Shown piece by piece: positions 44,277-52,782 of a stretch of 64,000 bases of DNA. Under the pieces are notes generated by a model. That model ran no database searches and was not told the origin of the DNA. It saw only the letters and a program-made list of their open reading frames with translations. Position numbers and translations under genes: made by a program. Within the stretch, counting starts at the first letter, position 1; every line of letters starts with the position of its first letter. The stretch comes from Oscillospiraceae bacterium (lineage in GTDB: Bacteria; Bacillota; Clostridia; Oscillospirales; Acutalibacteraceae), in the NCBI GenBank assembly GCA_902792985.1, contig CADBBT010000003.1:1-64000 (forward strand). The letters run 5' to 3'.

Positions 44277-45122
44277 TTAGCTAACACATTTTAATTCAAT
44301 TACAACTATTTCCGGCCTGTTATTGAAACGAATAGGCATGATGCTGTTGCCGATTCCTCGGCTGACAATCATAGTTGTGTTATTTCGAGTAAATTTACCA
44401 GCGTCATATTTCGGAAAGAGTCCCTGATTAGGAGCAACAATACCGCCTATAAACGGCAGTCTGAATTGCCCTCCGTGTGCATGTCCACTCAACACCAGAT
44501 CAATATTTTCTTCAACATAAGCCTCAAACATCTCCGGGCGATGAGACAGCAGTATACAATATTCCTCGGATAAGTTCATTTGGTTTAGCTTTGTTTGAAG
44601 TATGCTTTGCTTAACGGCAGTATCCCTTTCTGTAAAATCCGGATCATCCAATCCGGCGAGCTGTATCGTTTGACCGTCTTTTTCTAGTCGGATTACCTCA
44701 TCATGAAGAATCTGGACATTCTCGGCAAACAACATCTTCTCCAGTTCAGAGAATTGCGTGCCAATCCAAGCCTCATGGTTACCGGTAACATAGTAGCATG
44801 GGGCAATCTGCATCAGTTTGTGCACAAGAGCAATAGCTGTTTCCATGTCGGTCCTATTTGAGTCAACTAAGTCTCCAGTAATTGCTATAATGTCTGGGTG
44901 TTCTTCCTCTAATTTTCTTGTTATCTGACTATTGTCACTGCCAAAACGCGCATTATGCACATCTGATACTACAGCAATCTTAAAACTATCAAAAGAATCT
45001 GGTAGCTGATTACTCGTTATACTATAGTGAGTAACACCTACAGTCGCATTTCCCCATATTGTCCACAGAACAAGTACCAGAAGCAGTATCGCAAGGATGA
45101 CGGCTAAATACTTTTTTACCAT
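44277..45122 (-). CDS. Membrane-anchored metallophosphoesterase (YkuE-like)
   Basis: About 281 residues: an N-terminal anchor helix (YLAVILAILLLVLVLWTIWG) and an extracytoplasmic calcineurin-like domain with SDVHNARFG (D-x-H), AITGDLVDSN (GD), VTGNHEAWIG (GNH), ILLSHRPEMF and LSGHAHGGQFRLP (GHxH). This matches YkuE/LpxH-like anchored phosphoesterases. The start is uncertain: ATG 45122 has only a weak GGGTG site; the frame is open to ATG 45194, but a TATACA-like -10 lies between. Codon and base use are clearly AT-richer than its neighbours, suggesting acquisition by transfer. Convergent with the kinase gene. Confidence 0.85.
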   Translation of the reverse strand: MVKKYLAVILAILLLVLVLWTIWGNATVGVTHYSITSNQLPDSFDSFKIAVVSDVHNARFGSDNSQITRKLEEEHPDIIAITGDLVDSNRTDMETAIALVHKLMQIAPCYYVTGNHEAWIGTQFSELEKMLFAENVQILHDEVIRLEKDGQTIQLAGLDDPDFTERDTAVKQSILQTKLNQMNLSEEYCILLSHRPEMFEAYVEENIDLVLSGHAHGGQFRLPFIGGIVAPNQGLFPKYDAGKFTRNNTTMIVSRGIGNSIMPIRFNNRPEIVVIELKCVS

Positions 45123-45251
45123 TCTTTTCACCCACAAACTTCGATTTGTATGTATACAATAACACATAGATTTGCTAAGTACCCGCTGATTCACTGCAAA
45201 GCAATTTCACGTTCTGAGAAAACATTTCACAAATCCAACGGATTTATTGAA

Positions 45252-45284
45252 TTGGGAGAACCTTCCCGTTGAAGGTTCTCCCAA
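45252..45284 (-). terminator. 13-bp perfect hairpin after the 45312 gene
   Basis: TTGGGAGAACCTT-7 nt-AAGGTTCTCCCAA. Minus-strand continuation is TTCAAT, only mildly U-rich; the plus side has CCTTTTTT some bases later. Confidence 0.6.
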
Positions 45285-45311
45285 CCGCATCCTTTTTTGA
45301 TTGTACAAAAC

Positions 45312-46403
45312 TCAGCCCGCCATGTTTGCCAGCCAGCTCAGATTCAGATAGCTGTAATTCTTCGGGATCTCAAACGTGGAATCAGGCACATCGCTCGTCA
45401 GACGGGAAATGTAGGTGGAGCTGACGGTGCCGTCGGATGCCACATCATCAATACGCACCAGCGTGTCGCCGTTGAACAGATACCGCGTCTGCGCGCCGTC
45501 TCCGTTGTCACGGGTCTCACAGTTCAGCGTCTGGCCGTTTACCTTGACGGTGGAGACCTTCAAATCATCGAGCGATTCGTTCGCAAAGCCTTTGGTCAAT
45601 TCACTCATGTCGAGCCCTTCTTCGCCCATCATGTCCTCCGGCAGCTCGCTGTACTTTTTGAGGTTGTCGATCAGGATATATGTTTTATCCTCGTTGGACA
45701 GATACAGCATCTTGCATTTGAAATTCTGGATGGTGCTGTCGATCATCAGATTGCCGTTTTTGGAAGCCAGCGTGATCGGCGTGTCACCCATCTCCGGATC
45801 GGAGGTTTTGAACTCCATCAGATACTGGCCGCTCTTGAACATCTCCTGATATTTTTCCAGCCGGTAATGCTGCTTTTGCGGCGCTTGCGTCGTTGTTACT
45901 GTGCTGCCGGAATTGCCGCCGCTGCTTGCCTTTTTGGTCGCAGCGGTGTTGTCGCTGCTGCCGCCGGCAGCGGTTGTCGCAGTCACTTCGCCGGACGGGA
46001 CCGTTGTCGGCACATCCACCGGCGTTTCGGGCGTATCGATCACTTCCGCGTTGCCCGTGAAGGCGTTGACGTCGGCCGTGTCGTCAATGTGCTCGCCGGT
46101 GTAATTTGTCGGCAATTTTGCGGCGTCCACCTGATCGTTGATCTGGCCCTTGGTCTCGCCGATGTTGCCGTTTTCGTCCACTTCCGCCGCGTAGATGTTA
46201 CCCACAGCGTCGGTCACAGCGGCGTAGGTCACGCCATCCTCGTCCACAACGGCAAGGTAAGACGTGCCTTCGCTGTCTACGATATAGGGTTGCGGGCTGA
46301 CGTCCGGCTTTTTGCCGCCGAACAGGAAAAAGGCAAGAACAGCGCCGCCGATGATGATCAGCGCAAGAACGCCGAGCAAAATGCCTCGAATGATTTTTTT
46401 CAT
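45312..46403 (-). CDS. Membrane-anchored exoprotein with Thr/Ser-rich linker
   Basis: A 363-residue protein with an N-terminal anchor (about residues 6-30, GILLGVLALIIIGGAVLAFF), a short beta-rich region with repeated YxAxVD..G units (TYAAVTDAVGNIYAAEVDEN), a Thr/Ser/Gly/Ala-rich linker (about 110-185) and a C-terminal beta domain of 175 residues (from YRLEKYQEMF). That domain has the look of a LolA-like or lipoprotein sensor half-barrel, but I cannot assign it. It lies 52 bp after mrp and is probably co-transcribed. Function unknown. Confidence 0.7.
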   Translation of the reverse strand: MKKIIRGILLGVLALIIIGGAVLAFFLFGGKKPDVSPQPYIVDSEGTSYLAVVDEDGVTYAAVTDAVGNIYAAEVDENGNIGETKGQINDQVDAAKLPTNYTGEHIDDTADVNAFTGNAEVIDTPETPVDVPTTVPSGEVTATTAAGGSSDNTAATKKASSGGNSGSTVTTTQAPQKQHYRLEKYQEMFKSGQYLMEFKTSDPEMGDTPITLASKNGNLMIDSTIQNFKCKMLYLSNEDKTYILIDNLKKYSELPEDMMGEEGLDMSELTKGFANESLDDLKVSTVKVNGQTLNCETRDNGDGAQTRYLFNGDTLVRIDDVASDGTVSSTYISRLTSDVPDSTFEIPKNYSYLNLSWLANMAG

Positions 46404-46455
46404 ATTATGTACCTCCGTTCCCGGAAATTCTATGCGTCTTTGTTTGAAAACAGAA

Positions 46456-47271
46456 TCAGTCGCGCAGCAAAAGATCTACGACCGGCTGCAGCGCGTCGGT
46501 GTCCGCAAGCTCGATCGCGCCCTTGTCGGCAAGCGCCGGGGTGCGCGGATCGATCGGCAGGGACGCAATGACCTTGGTGCCGACCGCAGCGGCCGCAGCG
46601 TCAGCGGTGCTCTTGCCGAAAATGTGGTGCTGTTTGCCGCAGTCCGGGCAGGTGAAAACACTCATGTTCTCCACGATACCGACCACGGGCACGTTCATCA
46701 TGTTCGCCATGTTGACGGCCTTTTTCACAATCAGCCCGACCAGATCCTGCGGGGTGGTGACAACGATGACACCGTTCACCTTGAGGCTTTGGAACACGGT
46801 CAGCGGCACATCGCCGGTGCCCGGCGGCATATCGACGAACATATAGTCAATGTCGCCCCAAGCCACTTCGGTAAAGAACTGCTGGATCGCGCCGCTGATG
46901 ACCGGACCGCGCCAGACGACCGGTGCGTCCTCGGCTTCCAGCAGAAGATTGACCGACATCACACGGATGCCCGTTGTGGTCACCGCCGGCTGAATGCCCG
47001 AAGCGTCTGCCTCGGCGCGTTCATGCAAACCGAACATCTTCGGCACCGAAGGACCGGTCACGTCCGCGTCAAGCACAGCGGTCTGTTTTCCCCTTTGCTG
47101 CATCGCACTTGCGAGCATGCACGTCACTGATGATTTTCCGACGCCGCCCTTGCCGCTGACGACCGCGTAGATCTTTTTCACGCTGCTGAATTCGTTCGGT
47201 GAAAGGTGCGCCGGTTTTCTGTCTTTGCAATCGGAACCGCAGGAGCCGCAGTCCCCGTTACATCCACTCAT
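46456..47271 (-). CDS. mrp: Mrp/NBP35-family iron-sulfur carrier ATPase
   Basis: The 271-residue P-loop protein has a deviant Walker A SGKGGVGKSS (39-48), the switch VDMPPGTGD and a C-terminal metal-binding CPDC motif in VFTCPDCGKQHH. Its N-terminus carries Cys4, Cys8, Cys11 and Cys15 (CNGDCGSCGSDC), as in NBP35-type proteins. The family binds and transfers [4Fe-4S] clusters in the cytoplasm, which suits an anaerobe with a hydrogenase and other Fe-S enzymes. Start ATG with AAAAGGAG upstream. Promoter at 47306-47334. Confidence 0.92.
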   Translation of the reverse strand: MSGCNGDCGSCGSDCKDRKPAHLSPNEFSSVKKIYAVVSGKGGVGKSSVTCMLASAMQQRGKQTAVLDADVTGPSVPKMFGLHERAEADASGIQPAVTTTGIRVMSVNLLLEAEDAPVVWRGPVISGAIQQFFTEVAWGDIDYMFVDMPPGTGDVPLTVFQSLKVNGVIVVTTPQDLVGLIVKKAVNMANMMNVPVVGIVENMSVFTCPDCGKQHHIFGKSTADAAAAAVGTKVIASLPIDPRTPALADKGAIELADTDALQPVVDLLLRD

Positions 47272-47305
47272 GATAGCACTCTCCTTTTGTGAGACTAATA
47301 TAATA

Positions 47306-47334
47306 ACAATAATATAATTTTACCTTAAAGTCAA
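47306..47334 (-). promoter_or_regulatory. Sigma-A promoter of mrp
   Basis: Minus strand: TTGACT (47329-47334), 17 bp, TATTGT (47306-47311). Confidence 0.65.
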
Positions 47335-47376
47335 TTTATTTGCAATCTTTTTTGAAAAAAACTGCCATTTGTGTGC

Positions 47377-47403
47377 ACATTTGTCGCTCTGCTGCATACA
47401 ATA
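47377..47403 (+). promoter_or_regulatory. Possible sporulation-type promoter of the YlmC/YmxH gene
   Basis: AC (47377-47378), 16 bp, CATACAATA (47395-47403) fits the mother-cell sigma-K pattern AC-N16-CATANNNTA. No good sigma-A -35 is present. Inference from one site only. Confidence 0.35.
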
Positions 47404-47425
47404 AAACGAAAGAGGGGCGAAGCGC

Positions 47426-47740
47426 ATGCGCTGCTGCAGTGTGAACGAACTGAAAGCAAAGGAAGTCATCAGCGAAAAGAACGGCTGCCGGCTGGGCTAT
47501 GTGAACGACGTGGAGATCGATCTGCAGGACGGCCGGCTGGTTGCGCTGATCATTTACGGGCGCACAAGATTCGGCTTTGCCGCGCACGACTGCGACTGGC
47601 GCATCTGCTGGGACGATATCTCCGTCATCGGCGAGGATACCATCCTCGTCCACACTGCCCCGCCGCCGAAACCGCCGAGGCCGCCGAAAAACGGAAAAGG
47701 CCAAAAAAAGAACATCCTGGACGGACTGTTTCAATATTAA
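47426..47740 (+). CDS. YlmC/YmxH-family PRC-barrel protein
   Basis: A 104-residue protein. The PRC-barrel signature is KEVISEKNGCRLGYVNDVEI with DLQDGRLVALIIYGR and ICWDDISVIGEDTILV, as in the YlmC/YmxH group that sporulating Firmicutes encode near sporulation genes. The tail is a Pro-rich stretch followed by basic residues. Divergent from mrp and alone on its transcript. Start ATG after AGAGGGGCG. Confidence 0.85.
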   Translation: MRCCSVNELKAKEVISEKNGCRLGYVNDVEIDLQDGRLVALIIYGRTRFGFAAHDCDWRICWDDISVIGEDTILVHTAPPPKPPRPPKNGKGQKKNILDGLFQY

Positions 47741-47773
47741 AAAGTCGTTAGTCTGTAGTCAATCGTCGATAGA

Positions 47774-47804
47774 ACCCCGCCGGAGCGTTTTGCTGCGGCG
47801 GGGT
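47774..47804 (+). terminator. CCCCGCCG-type terminator
   Basis: ACCCCGCCG (47774-47782) pairs with CGGCGGGGT (47796-47804), inner AGC/GCT, followed by CGGTTTCTATTTTGTTT. Preceded by TTAGTC-type repeats (47745-47772). Probably serves both convergent genes. Confidence 0.75.
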
Positions 47805-47826
47805 CGGTTTCTATTTTGTTTGACCG

Positions 47827-48909
47827 TTACAGACCGATGTAGACCTTCAGCTCATCCCAATGAGCAAAGATGCGGAACAGGTCGGTGAAGAAAATGAAGA
47901 TCTTGCGGATGAAGGAATCCTTGAGGTCCTCTTTTGTCACATTCAGCTCCTCGGTGGTTTCGCGGAACTCTGCGGTCTTGGTAAAGGTAAAGGTCGCCTC
48001 GGCCGCCTTGTGGTCGGAGATGTCCTCGCCGTCGTCGGTCTTATAATCTTTATAAGCAAACTGCGTCGCGTCAATGTGTACGCCGCCGCCGTCACGGTAG
48101 AGGAATTTTTCAAGGGAATCCCAAACGCCCCAATAATTCGGCCAGCCGCCGCCGACGGTCTCTTCCCAGTAGTCAAAGTTTTTGTACTCGCCGTCGTTGT
48201 GCAGCTCGACCCAGGCGTCCTTAAGACCGCAGCCGGCATAAAGCAGCTCATACAGACCGTCGTCTGAATTTCCCTGGTGGATGGAAGCGTTGAAATCACC
48301 GGTGACGATCACGGGGCGGTCGTTGCCGCGCGCTTCGATCATTTCCGCAAGCTGGCGGAAGTTGTCGCGCCGCGCCGCGCAGGAACCCGCGTCGCCGTAG
48401 GCGTCGGCATGGATGTCATAGAGGTCAAGGAAGATGCCGTCGCCGAGATCCATGCAGGTATACAGAATGCCCTTCGGGGTCATTTCGTCCGCGCCGTCCT
48501 CGATGATGCCGTAAAGCTGATCCCACGGCGTGCGCGTCTCGTTGTAGATTGCACTTCTGGCAAAGACGTTCAGACCGTCGCCGCCGGGCACACCGCCGGA
48601 ATGGACCGTTTTAAAGGGATAGGTCGTCAACTGCTCTGCAAGATAACCGTGGAAGTTGAAGTCCTCCTGCACAGCAATGATATCATAATCTTCGCCGTTG
48701 AGCTGCTTGCCGAGCTGAGTCTGGTGGTTTTTGACATCAATGCCTTCGGGCTTGCCGAGGATGTAGTTGATGTTCGGCAGACCGGCAACGTTGTAGCAAA
48801 GGATGGAAACGGATTTGCTCTCGCTTTCGGCAGCGCCGCAAAGGGGCACACACAAAGAAAGCATCAGCATCGCAAGCAAAAGCGCGCTGATTTTTTTGAT
48901 TTTTTTCAT
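47827..48909 (-). CDS. Secreted endonuclease/exonuclease/phosphatase-fold enzyme (sphingomyelinase-like)
   Basis: The 360-residue protein has a signal peptide (ALLLAMLMLSLCVPLCGAAE). The DNase I-like fold residues follow: LCYNVAGLP, AVQEDFNFHG (metal Glu), DIHADAYG (His/Asp), VTGDFNAS (D-x-N) and ISDHKAAEAT (catalytic His). Exported members include neutral sphingomyelinases and nucleases; GLPNINYILGKP near the N-terminus and the length resemble the sphingomyelinase branch, but substrate is not certain. Single gene with its own promoter. Confidence 0.85.
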   Translation of the reverse strand: MKKIKKISALLLAMLMLSLCVPLCGAAESESKSVSILCYNVAGLPNINYILGKPEGIDVKNHQTQLGKQLNGEDYDIIAVQEDFNFHGYLAEQLTTYPFKTVHSGGVPGGDGLNVFARSAIYNETRTPWDQLYGIIEDGADEMTPKGILYTCMDLGDGIFLDLYDIHADAYGDAGSCAARRDNFRQLAEMIEARGNDRPVIVTGDFNASIHQGNSDDGLYELLYAGCGLKDAWVELHNDGEYKNFDYWEETVGGGWPNYWGVWDSLEKFLYRDGGGVHIDATQFAYKDYKTDDGEDISDHKAAEATFTFTKTAEFRETTEELNVTKEDLKDSFIRKIFIFFTDLFRIFAHWDELKVYIGL

Positions 48910-48937
48910 CGGAACACACTCCTTTCATGATAGTTTT

Positions 48938-48966
48938 ATAGTATCGTTTTCATTGCAAAAAGTCAA
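48938..48966 (-). promoter_or_regulatory. Sigma-A promoter of the secreted EEP enzyme
   Basis: Minus strand: TTGACT (48961-48966), 17 bp, TACTAT (48938-48943). Confidence 0.7.
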
Positions 48967-49540
48967 GGCGCTTGCGCCGATTTCTCTGTTTTAGAAAACA
49001 AAACCAGACCGCCTTTGTGCAACTTGCCCCACCTGCCCGCCGCGCCCTCTTCCCTCAATCTCTCTCCAAACACTCCCTCTTTCCCTCAACCCCTTATTCC
49101 CTCAATCCCTCTCAACCCCCCGTGCCCGGCACGGCGCCTGTGTCCGACACGCGGGCGTCTTGAAAGTGCTTTGTTGCTGCCGCAACAAAATGGAATCGCA
49201 ACGAAAAAAATCTCCACCGGAGCTTTTTTTCTGCGACAATGGCCGCCCCTACGGTTTCGTCTTTTCTGTTTCCTGCTCCCTGTCCCCTGTCCCCTGTTCC
49301 CTGTTCCCTGTCCCCTGTTCCCTGTTCCCTGTTCCCTGTCCATTGTCTTCACTCCACGCTCAACTCTCCAACCTCCACTCTTCCCTCAATCCCTTAATCC
49401 CTGCTCCCTAATTCCTAATCCCTCCCCCCTCCTCCGTTCACACCTTTCGTCAACATTCACCAAAAACGCGCGTCCTTTTGTGCAAACCGCTGAATCGCAG
49501 CGGAAAAGATTGAACTTTTTGTTAGAAATGGTGAACAAGC
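48967..49540. repeat. Intergenic low-complexity region (TCCCT/CCTGT repeats)
   Basis: TTCCCTCAA-like units (49049-49117), an imperfect hairpin TCGCA..A7..CTCC-ACC-GGAG..T7..TGCGA (49197-49237), GGCCGCCCCTACGG (49241-49254), CCCTGTT units (49268-49340) and TCCCTAAT units (49383-49425). Open frames here are products of the repeat composition. No gene seen. Confidence 0.8.
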
Positions 49541-49541
49541 A

Positions 49542-49570
49542 TTGACACTTTCTTCACAATTTGATAAAAT
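49542..49570 (+). promoter_or_regulatory. Sigma-A promoter of the SCP2-transketolase cluster
   Basis: TTGACA (49542-49547), 17 bp, TAAAAT (49565-49570). Confidence 0.8.
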
Positions 49571-49636
49571 AAAGACAACTATATCGGCGGTTTTTGCTTT
49601 TCGGCGATTCCGCCCAAGGAACAAGGAGGATTTTTT

Positions 49637-50398
49637 ATGACAGATGCAAAAACCTTAGCGTACATCAACCTCTACGGCATTCTCGGCACACTGGAAAACC
49701 TTTGTGAGCTGGACGCCGAGGCGAGCGCGCTGGCACAGGTGAAGCGCCCCGTTTCCATCGCGTTTTCCGTCAAAGGCGGTCCCGACGCCACGCTGACCTT
49801 CAAAGACGGCCGCTGCCGCATGGAGCAGGGTGTGAACCCGAAGGCGACTGTGCTGCTTCCGTTCTCTTCATGCGAAAAATTCAACGGCATGATCGACGGC
49901 ACCGTGACCCCGATCCCTGTCAAGGGTTTCCACAAGATCGGCTTTTTGCTCAAGAACTTCATGAAGCTGACCGACATCCTGACAAAATATCTGCGCGCGA
50001 GCGAAGAGGATCTGAAGGATCCCGTCTTCTTTGAAACGAGCACCAAGCTGATGTTCTATTTGATCGCCGTCGCCATCTCCCAAATCGGCAACAACGATTC
50101 CATCGGCACCTTCTCCGCGTCGAACATTCCCGACGGCATCATTGAGATGGGCATCAAAGACAGCGTTGCCGCAACGATCCGCGTCAAGGATCACCACCTT
50201 GTCACGATCAAGCAAAAGCCGGCGTCCTACCGCTCCAAGATGGAGTTCGGTTCCATCAAGCTGGCCCGCGACCTGTTTGACGGCAAGGTCAACGCCGTTG
50301 CCTGCATCGGCGAAGGCACCATCGAAATGCACGGTCTGATCAACATGATCGACAACCTGAACAGAATACTCGACAGAGTTGCACTGTATTTAGCGTAA
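49637..50398 (+). CDS. SCP2-like sterol-carrier-fold protein, first of two
   Basis: A 253-residue protein without signal peptide. ATVLLPFSSCEKFNGMIDGT and PIPVKGFHKIGFLL follow the SCP2 pattern in which a strand leads to a helix and a G..(P/I)..A/F.G lipid-tunnel segment. The C-terminal half repeats a similar strand-helix order (VNAVACIGEGTIEMHGLINM). SCP2 folds bind lipids or acyl chains. It opens a five-gene cluster, 13 bp before the aminotransferase, and its relative closes the cluster. The assignment rests on pattern, not on an alignment. Confidence 0.6.
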   Translation: MTDAKTLAYINLYGILGTLENLCELDAEASALAQVKRPVSIAFSVKGGPDATLTFKDGRCRMEQGVNPKATVLLPFSSCEKFNGMIDGTVTPIPVKGFHKIGFLLKNFMKLTDILTKYLRASEEDLKDPVFFETSTKLMFYLIAVAISQIGNNDSIGTFSASNIPDGIIEMGIKDSVAATIRVKDHHLVTIKQKPASYRSKMEFGSIKLARDLFDGKVNAVACIGEGTIEMHGLINMIDNLNRILDRVALYLA

Positions 50399-50411
50399 GG
50401 AGGCGTACGAT

Positions 50412-51680
50412 ATGGCGAACATTCCCATCATTGAAAATCACGAAAAGAGCAGAGAACTCTTCTCCAAAGCAACAAAGATCATCCCCTCCGGCGTCTACGG
50501 CCATCTCGGCCCGGCGGAAGGACAGTTCATCCCCGTTTCCAACTGGCCGCTGTTTTTGACCAAGGCCAAGGGCTCCTATATGTGGGACGTGGACGGCAAC
50601 AAATACATCGACTATATGTGCGCCTACGGTCCGAACGTGCTCGGTTACGGCGATCCGGACGTTGACGCTGCCGCGAAAAAGCAGATCGACCTTGCCAACT
50701 GCACCACCACCCCCGGCTCCATTATGGTCGATTGCGCAGACCTGCTGGTCGACACCGTCGCCACAGCGGACTGGGCGTTCTTTGCAAAGAACGGCAACGA
50801 CGCCACCCAGGGCGCCATGATGGCTGCCCGTGCGCACACGCACCGCAAAAAGATCATCTTCTTCAAGGGCTATTATCACGGCGTTTCTCCGTGGCAGATG
50901 AAAAAGGACTATCCCGGCGTGCTGGAAGAGGACGTTTGCAACAACATCATCCTGCCGTGGAACGACATCCCCGCGCTGGAAAAGACCATTGAAGAAAACA
51001 AGGATCAGATCGCTGCGCTCATCGCTCAGCCCTATGACCACGGTAACTTCTATGACAACTCCTTCCCCGAAGAGGGATTCTGGCCGAAAGTGCGCGAGCT
51101 TTGCACAAAGAACGGCATCATCCTCATCGTTGACGACGTGCGCGCCGGCTTCCGTTTGGACCTTGCCGGTTCCGACCATTACTTCGGCTTTGAAGCGGAT
51201 ATGATCTGCTTCTGCAAAGCGCTTGCCAACGGCTACAACATGTCCGCCATCTGCGGCAAGGAATTCCTCAAGAGCGCAATGAGCTCGCTCTCCTATACCG
51301 GTTCCTACTGGCTGAGCGCGGTCCCGTTTGCCGCCTGCATCGCCTGCATCGAAAAGATGAAGAAGCTCGACACGCCGACGATGTTCCGCGAAAACGGTAT
51401 CAAGCTGACCGAGGGTCTCAGAAAGGCCGGCGCAGAGCACGGCTTTGACCTTGTGGTCTCCGGCGCACCGGCACTGTTCTATCTGCGCATTGCCAACGAC
51501 GACAGCATGGTCCTGCATCAGGAATGGGTCGCCGAAATGGTCAAGCGCGGCATCTTCCTTGCCAGCCACCACAACCACTTCATGAACGCCTCCCTCACCG
51601 ACAAGGATATCAAACACACCATTGAAGTCGGCGAAGAATGCTTCAAGATCCTCGCAAACAATCACCCGGAGCTTTTCTGA
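50412..51680 (+). CDS. Class III (GSAM-like) PLP aminotransferase
   Basis: The 422-residue fold-type I enzyme resembles glutamate-1-semialdehyde aminomutase and related omega-aminotransferases: GSYMWDVDGNKYIDYMCAYG, NGNDATQGAMMAARAHT, GYYHGVSPWQ, VDDVRAGFR (PLP Asp) and FCKALANGY (Schiff-base Lys). It lacks the typical neighbours of haem synthesis, so a true GSAM role is unlikely. In this cluster, followed by a split transketolase, it could aminate a sugar-derived aldehyde or ketone. Start ATG after AAGGAGG. Confidence 0.85.
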   Translation: MANIPIIENHEKSRELFSKATKIIPSGVYGHLGPAEGQFIPVSNWPLFLTKAKGSYMWDVDGNKYIDYMCAYGPNVLGYGDPDVDAAAKKQIDLANCTTTPGSIMVDCADLLVDTVATADWAFFAKNGNDATQGAMMAARAHTHRKKIIFFKGYYHGVSPWQMKKDYPGVLEEDVCNNIILPWNDIPALEKTIEENKDQIAALIAQPYDHGNFYDNSFPEEGFWPKVRELCTKNGIILIVDDVRAGFRLDLAGSDHYFGFEADMICFCKALANGYNMSAICGKEFLKSAMSSLSYTGSYWLSAVPFAACIACIEKMKKLDTPTMFRENGIKLTEGLRKAGAEHGFDLVVSGAPALFYLRIANDDSMVLHQEWVAEMVKRGIFLASHHNHFMNASLTDKDIKHTIEVGEECFKILANNHPELF

Positions 51681-51844
51681 GTTTCGGCAGAACCGTACAT
51701 TCGGAACACGTGTGAGCACAGATACAAAGACGTTTCGCTTTCCCGTTCCGGATGTGCACACAACAACCGACGGCCGACCCGGCCCGACGACTTCTGCTTC
51801 GCGGACGAACGCTCCGGCGAAAAAGAACGGTCCCTGCGACCTTG

Positions 51845-51867
51845 ATTCGGAAATCCGGTTTCCGAAT
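51845..51867. promoter_or_regulatory. Perfect palindrome before the transketolase genes
   Basis: ATTCGGAAA-TCCGG-TTTCCGAAT, followed 9 bp later by TATAAT (51876-51881) without a clear -35. A candidate operator or mRNA hairpin in the 221-bp gap 51681-51901; no gene seen in that gap. Confidence 0.5.
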
Positions 51868-51901
51868 TGATGAAATATAATTTGATTTGGAGGAATCTCT
51901 T

Positions 51902-52780
51902 ATGCCACTTTCAAAACAAGAATGGCTTGCCCTGGAAAAGAAAGCATATGACCTGCGCAAGCTGACGCTGCAGACCACCATGTGGGCGGGCAGCGGTCAC
52001 ATCGGCGGCGGATTGAGCATCCTTGACCTGCTGACCGTGCTGTATCACAAGTACCTCAACATCAAAGTAGACGACCCGAAATGGGAAGACCGCGACCGCT
52101 TCATCCTTTCCAAGGGCCACGCTGCCATCGCTTATGCCCCCGTGCTTTGCGACAAGGGCTTCAACGATGTTGAAATGCTCAAAACCTTCAACCTCTCCGG
52201 TTCCAAAATGGGCATGCACCTCGACTCCAACAAGGTCGTCGGTGTGGACGCTTCCACCGGTTCCCTCGGTCACGGCGCTTCCATCGCTGCCGGCACCGCG
52301 CTTGCGGCGCGCATCCTCGGCAAAGACTACCTGACCTATATCGCCACCGGCGACGGCGAGCTCGGCGAAGGCTCCAACTGGGAAGCTTTCATGACCATGA
52401 ACCACTATCAGCTCTCCAACTGCATCGTGTTTATCGACCGCAACCACTGCATGATCGACGGCCCGACAGAAGACGTGATGAAGCTTGAGCCTCTCAAGGA
52501 TAAGCTTGTGGCCTTCGGCTTCAACACCATCTGCGTAGACGGCAACAACATCAACGAGCTGTGCGACGCGATCGACGCCGCCATTGCGCGCTCCAAGGAA
52601 AAATGCGCGCCGACCTGCATCCTGATGGATACGCAGAAGGGCGCGGGCATCAAGAGCATTGCCGGCGATTATCACTGCCACTACATGGCCATTGACGACG
52701 ACACCTTTGCAAAATACAGCAAAGAGCTGGAAGAAGATTACAACGCGCGCGTTGCTCGTGCAGAGAAGGAGGGCAAATAA
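51902..52780 (+). CDS. Transketolase, N-terminal (TPP-binding) half
   Basis: The 292-residue subunit covers the pyrophosphate domain. GHIGGGLSILDLLTVLYHKY and LSKGHAAIAYAPVL are standard, and the TPP/Mg motif is GDGELGEGSNWEAF...IVFIDRN. Split transketolases are usual in many Clostridia and archaea; the C-terminal half follows after 2 bp. The pair transfers two-carbon ketol units between sugar phosphates. ATG 51902 follows GGAGG at 9 nt. The aminotransferase and SCP2-like neighbours suggest a dedicated pathway rather than only the pentose phosphate cycle, but that is inference. Confidence 0.92.
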   Translation: MPLSKQEWLALEKKAYDLRKLTLQTTMWAGSGHIGGGLSILDLLTVLYHKYLNIKVDDPKWEDRDRFILSKGHAAIAYAPVLCDKGFNDVEMLKTFNLSGSKMGMHLDSNKVVGVDASTGSLGHGASIAAGTALAARILGKDYLTYIATGDGELGEGSNWEAFMTMNHYQLSNCIVFIDRNHCMIDGPTEDVMKLEPLKDKLVAFGFNTICVDGNNINELCDAIDAAIARSKEKCAPTCILMDTQKGAGIKSIAGDYHCHYMAIDDDTFAKYSKELEEDYNARVARAEKEGK

Positions 52781-52782
52781 TC

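Noticed and set aside
49015..49545. 176-codon Pro/Ser-rich open frame
   Set aside because: It is the translation of TCCCT/CCTGT repeats, with no ribosome site.
50412..51680. Haem-pathway glutamate-1-semialdehyde aminomutase (hemL)
   Set aside because: No hem genes are near and the context is transketolase/SCP2. The sequence resembles GSAM, but so do many class III aminotransferases.
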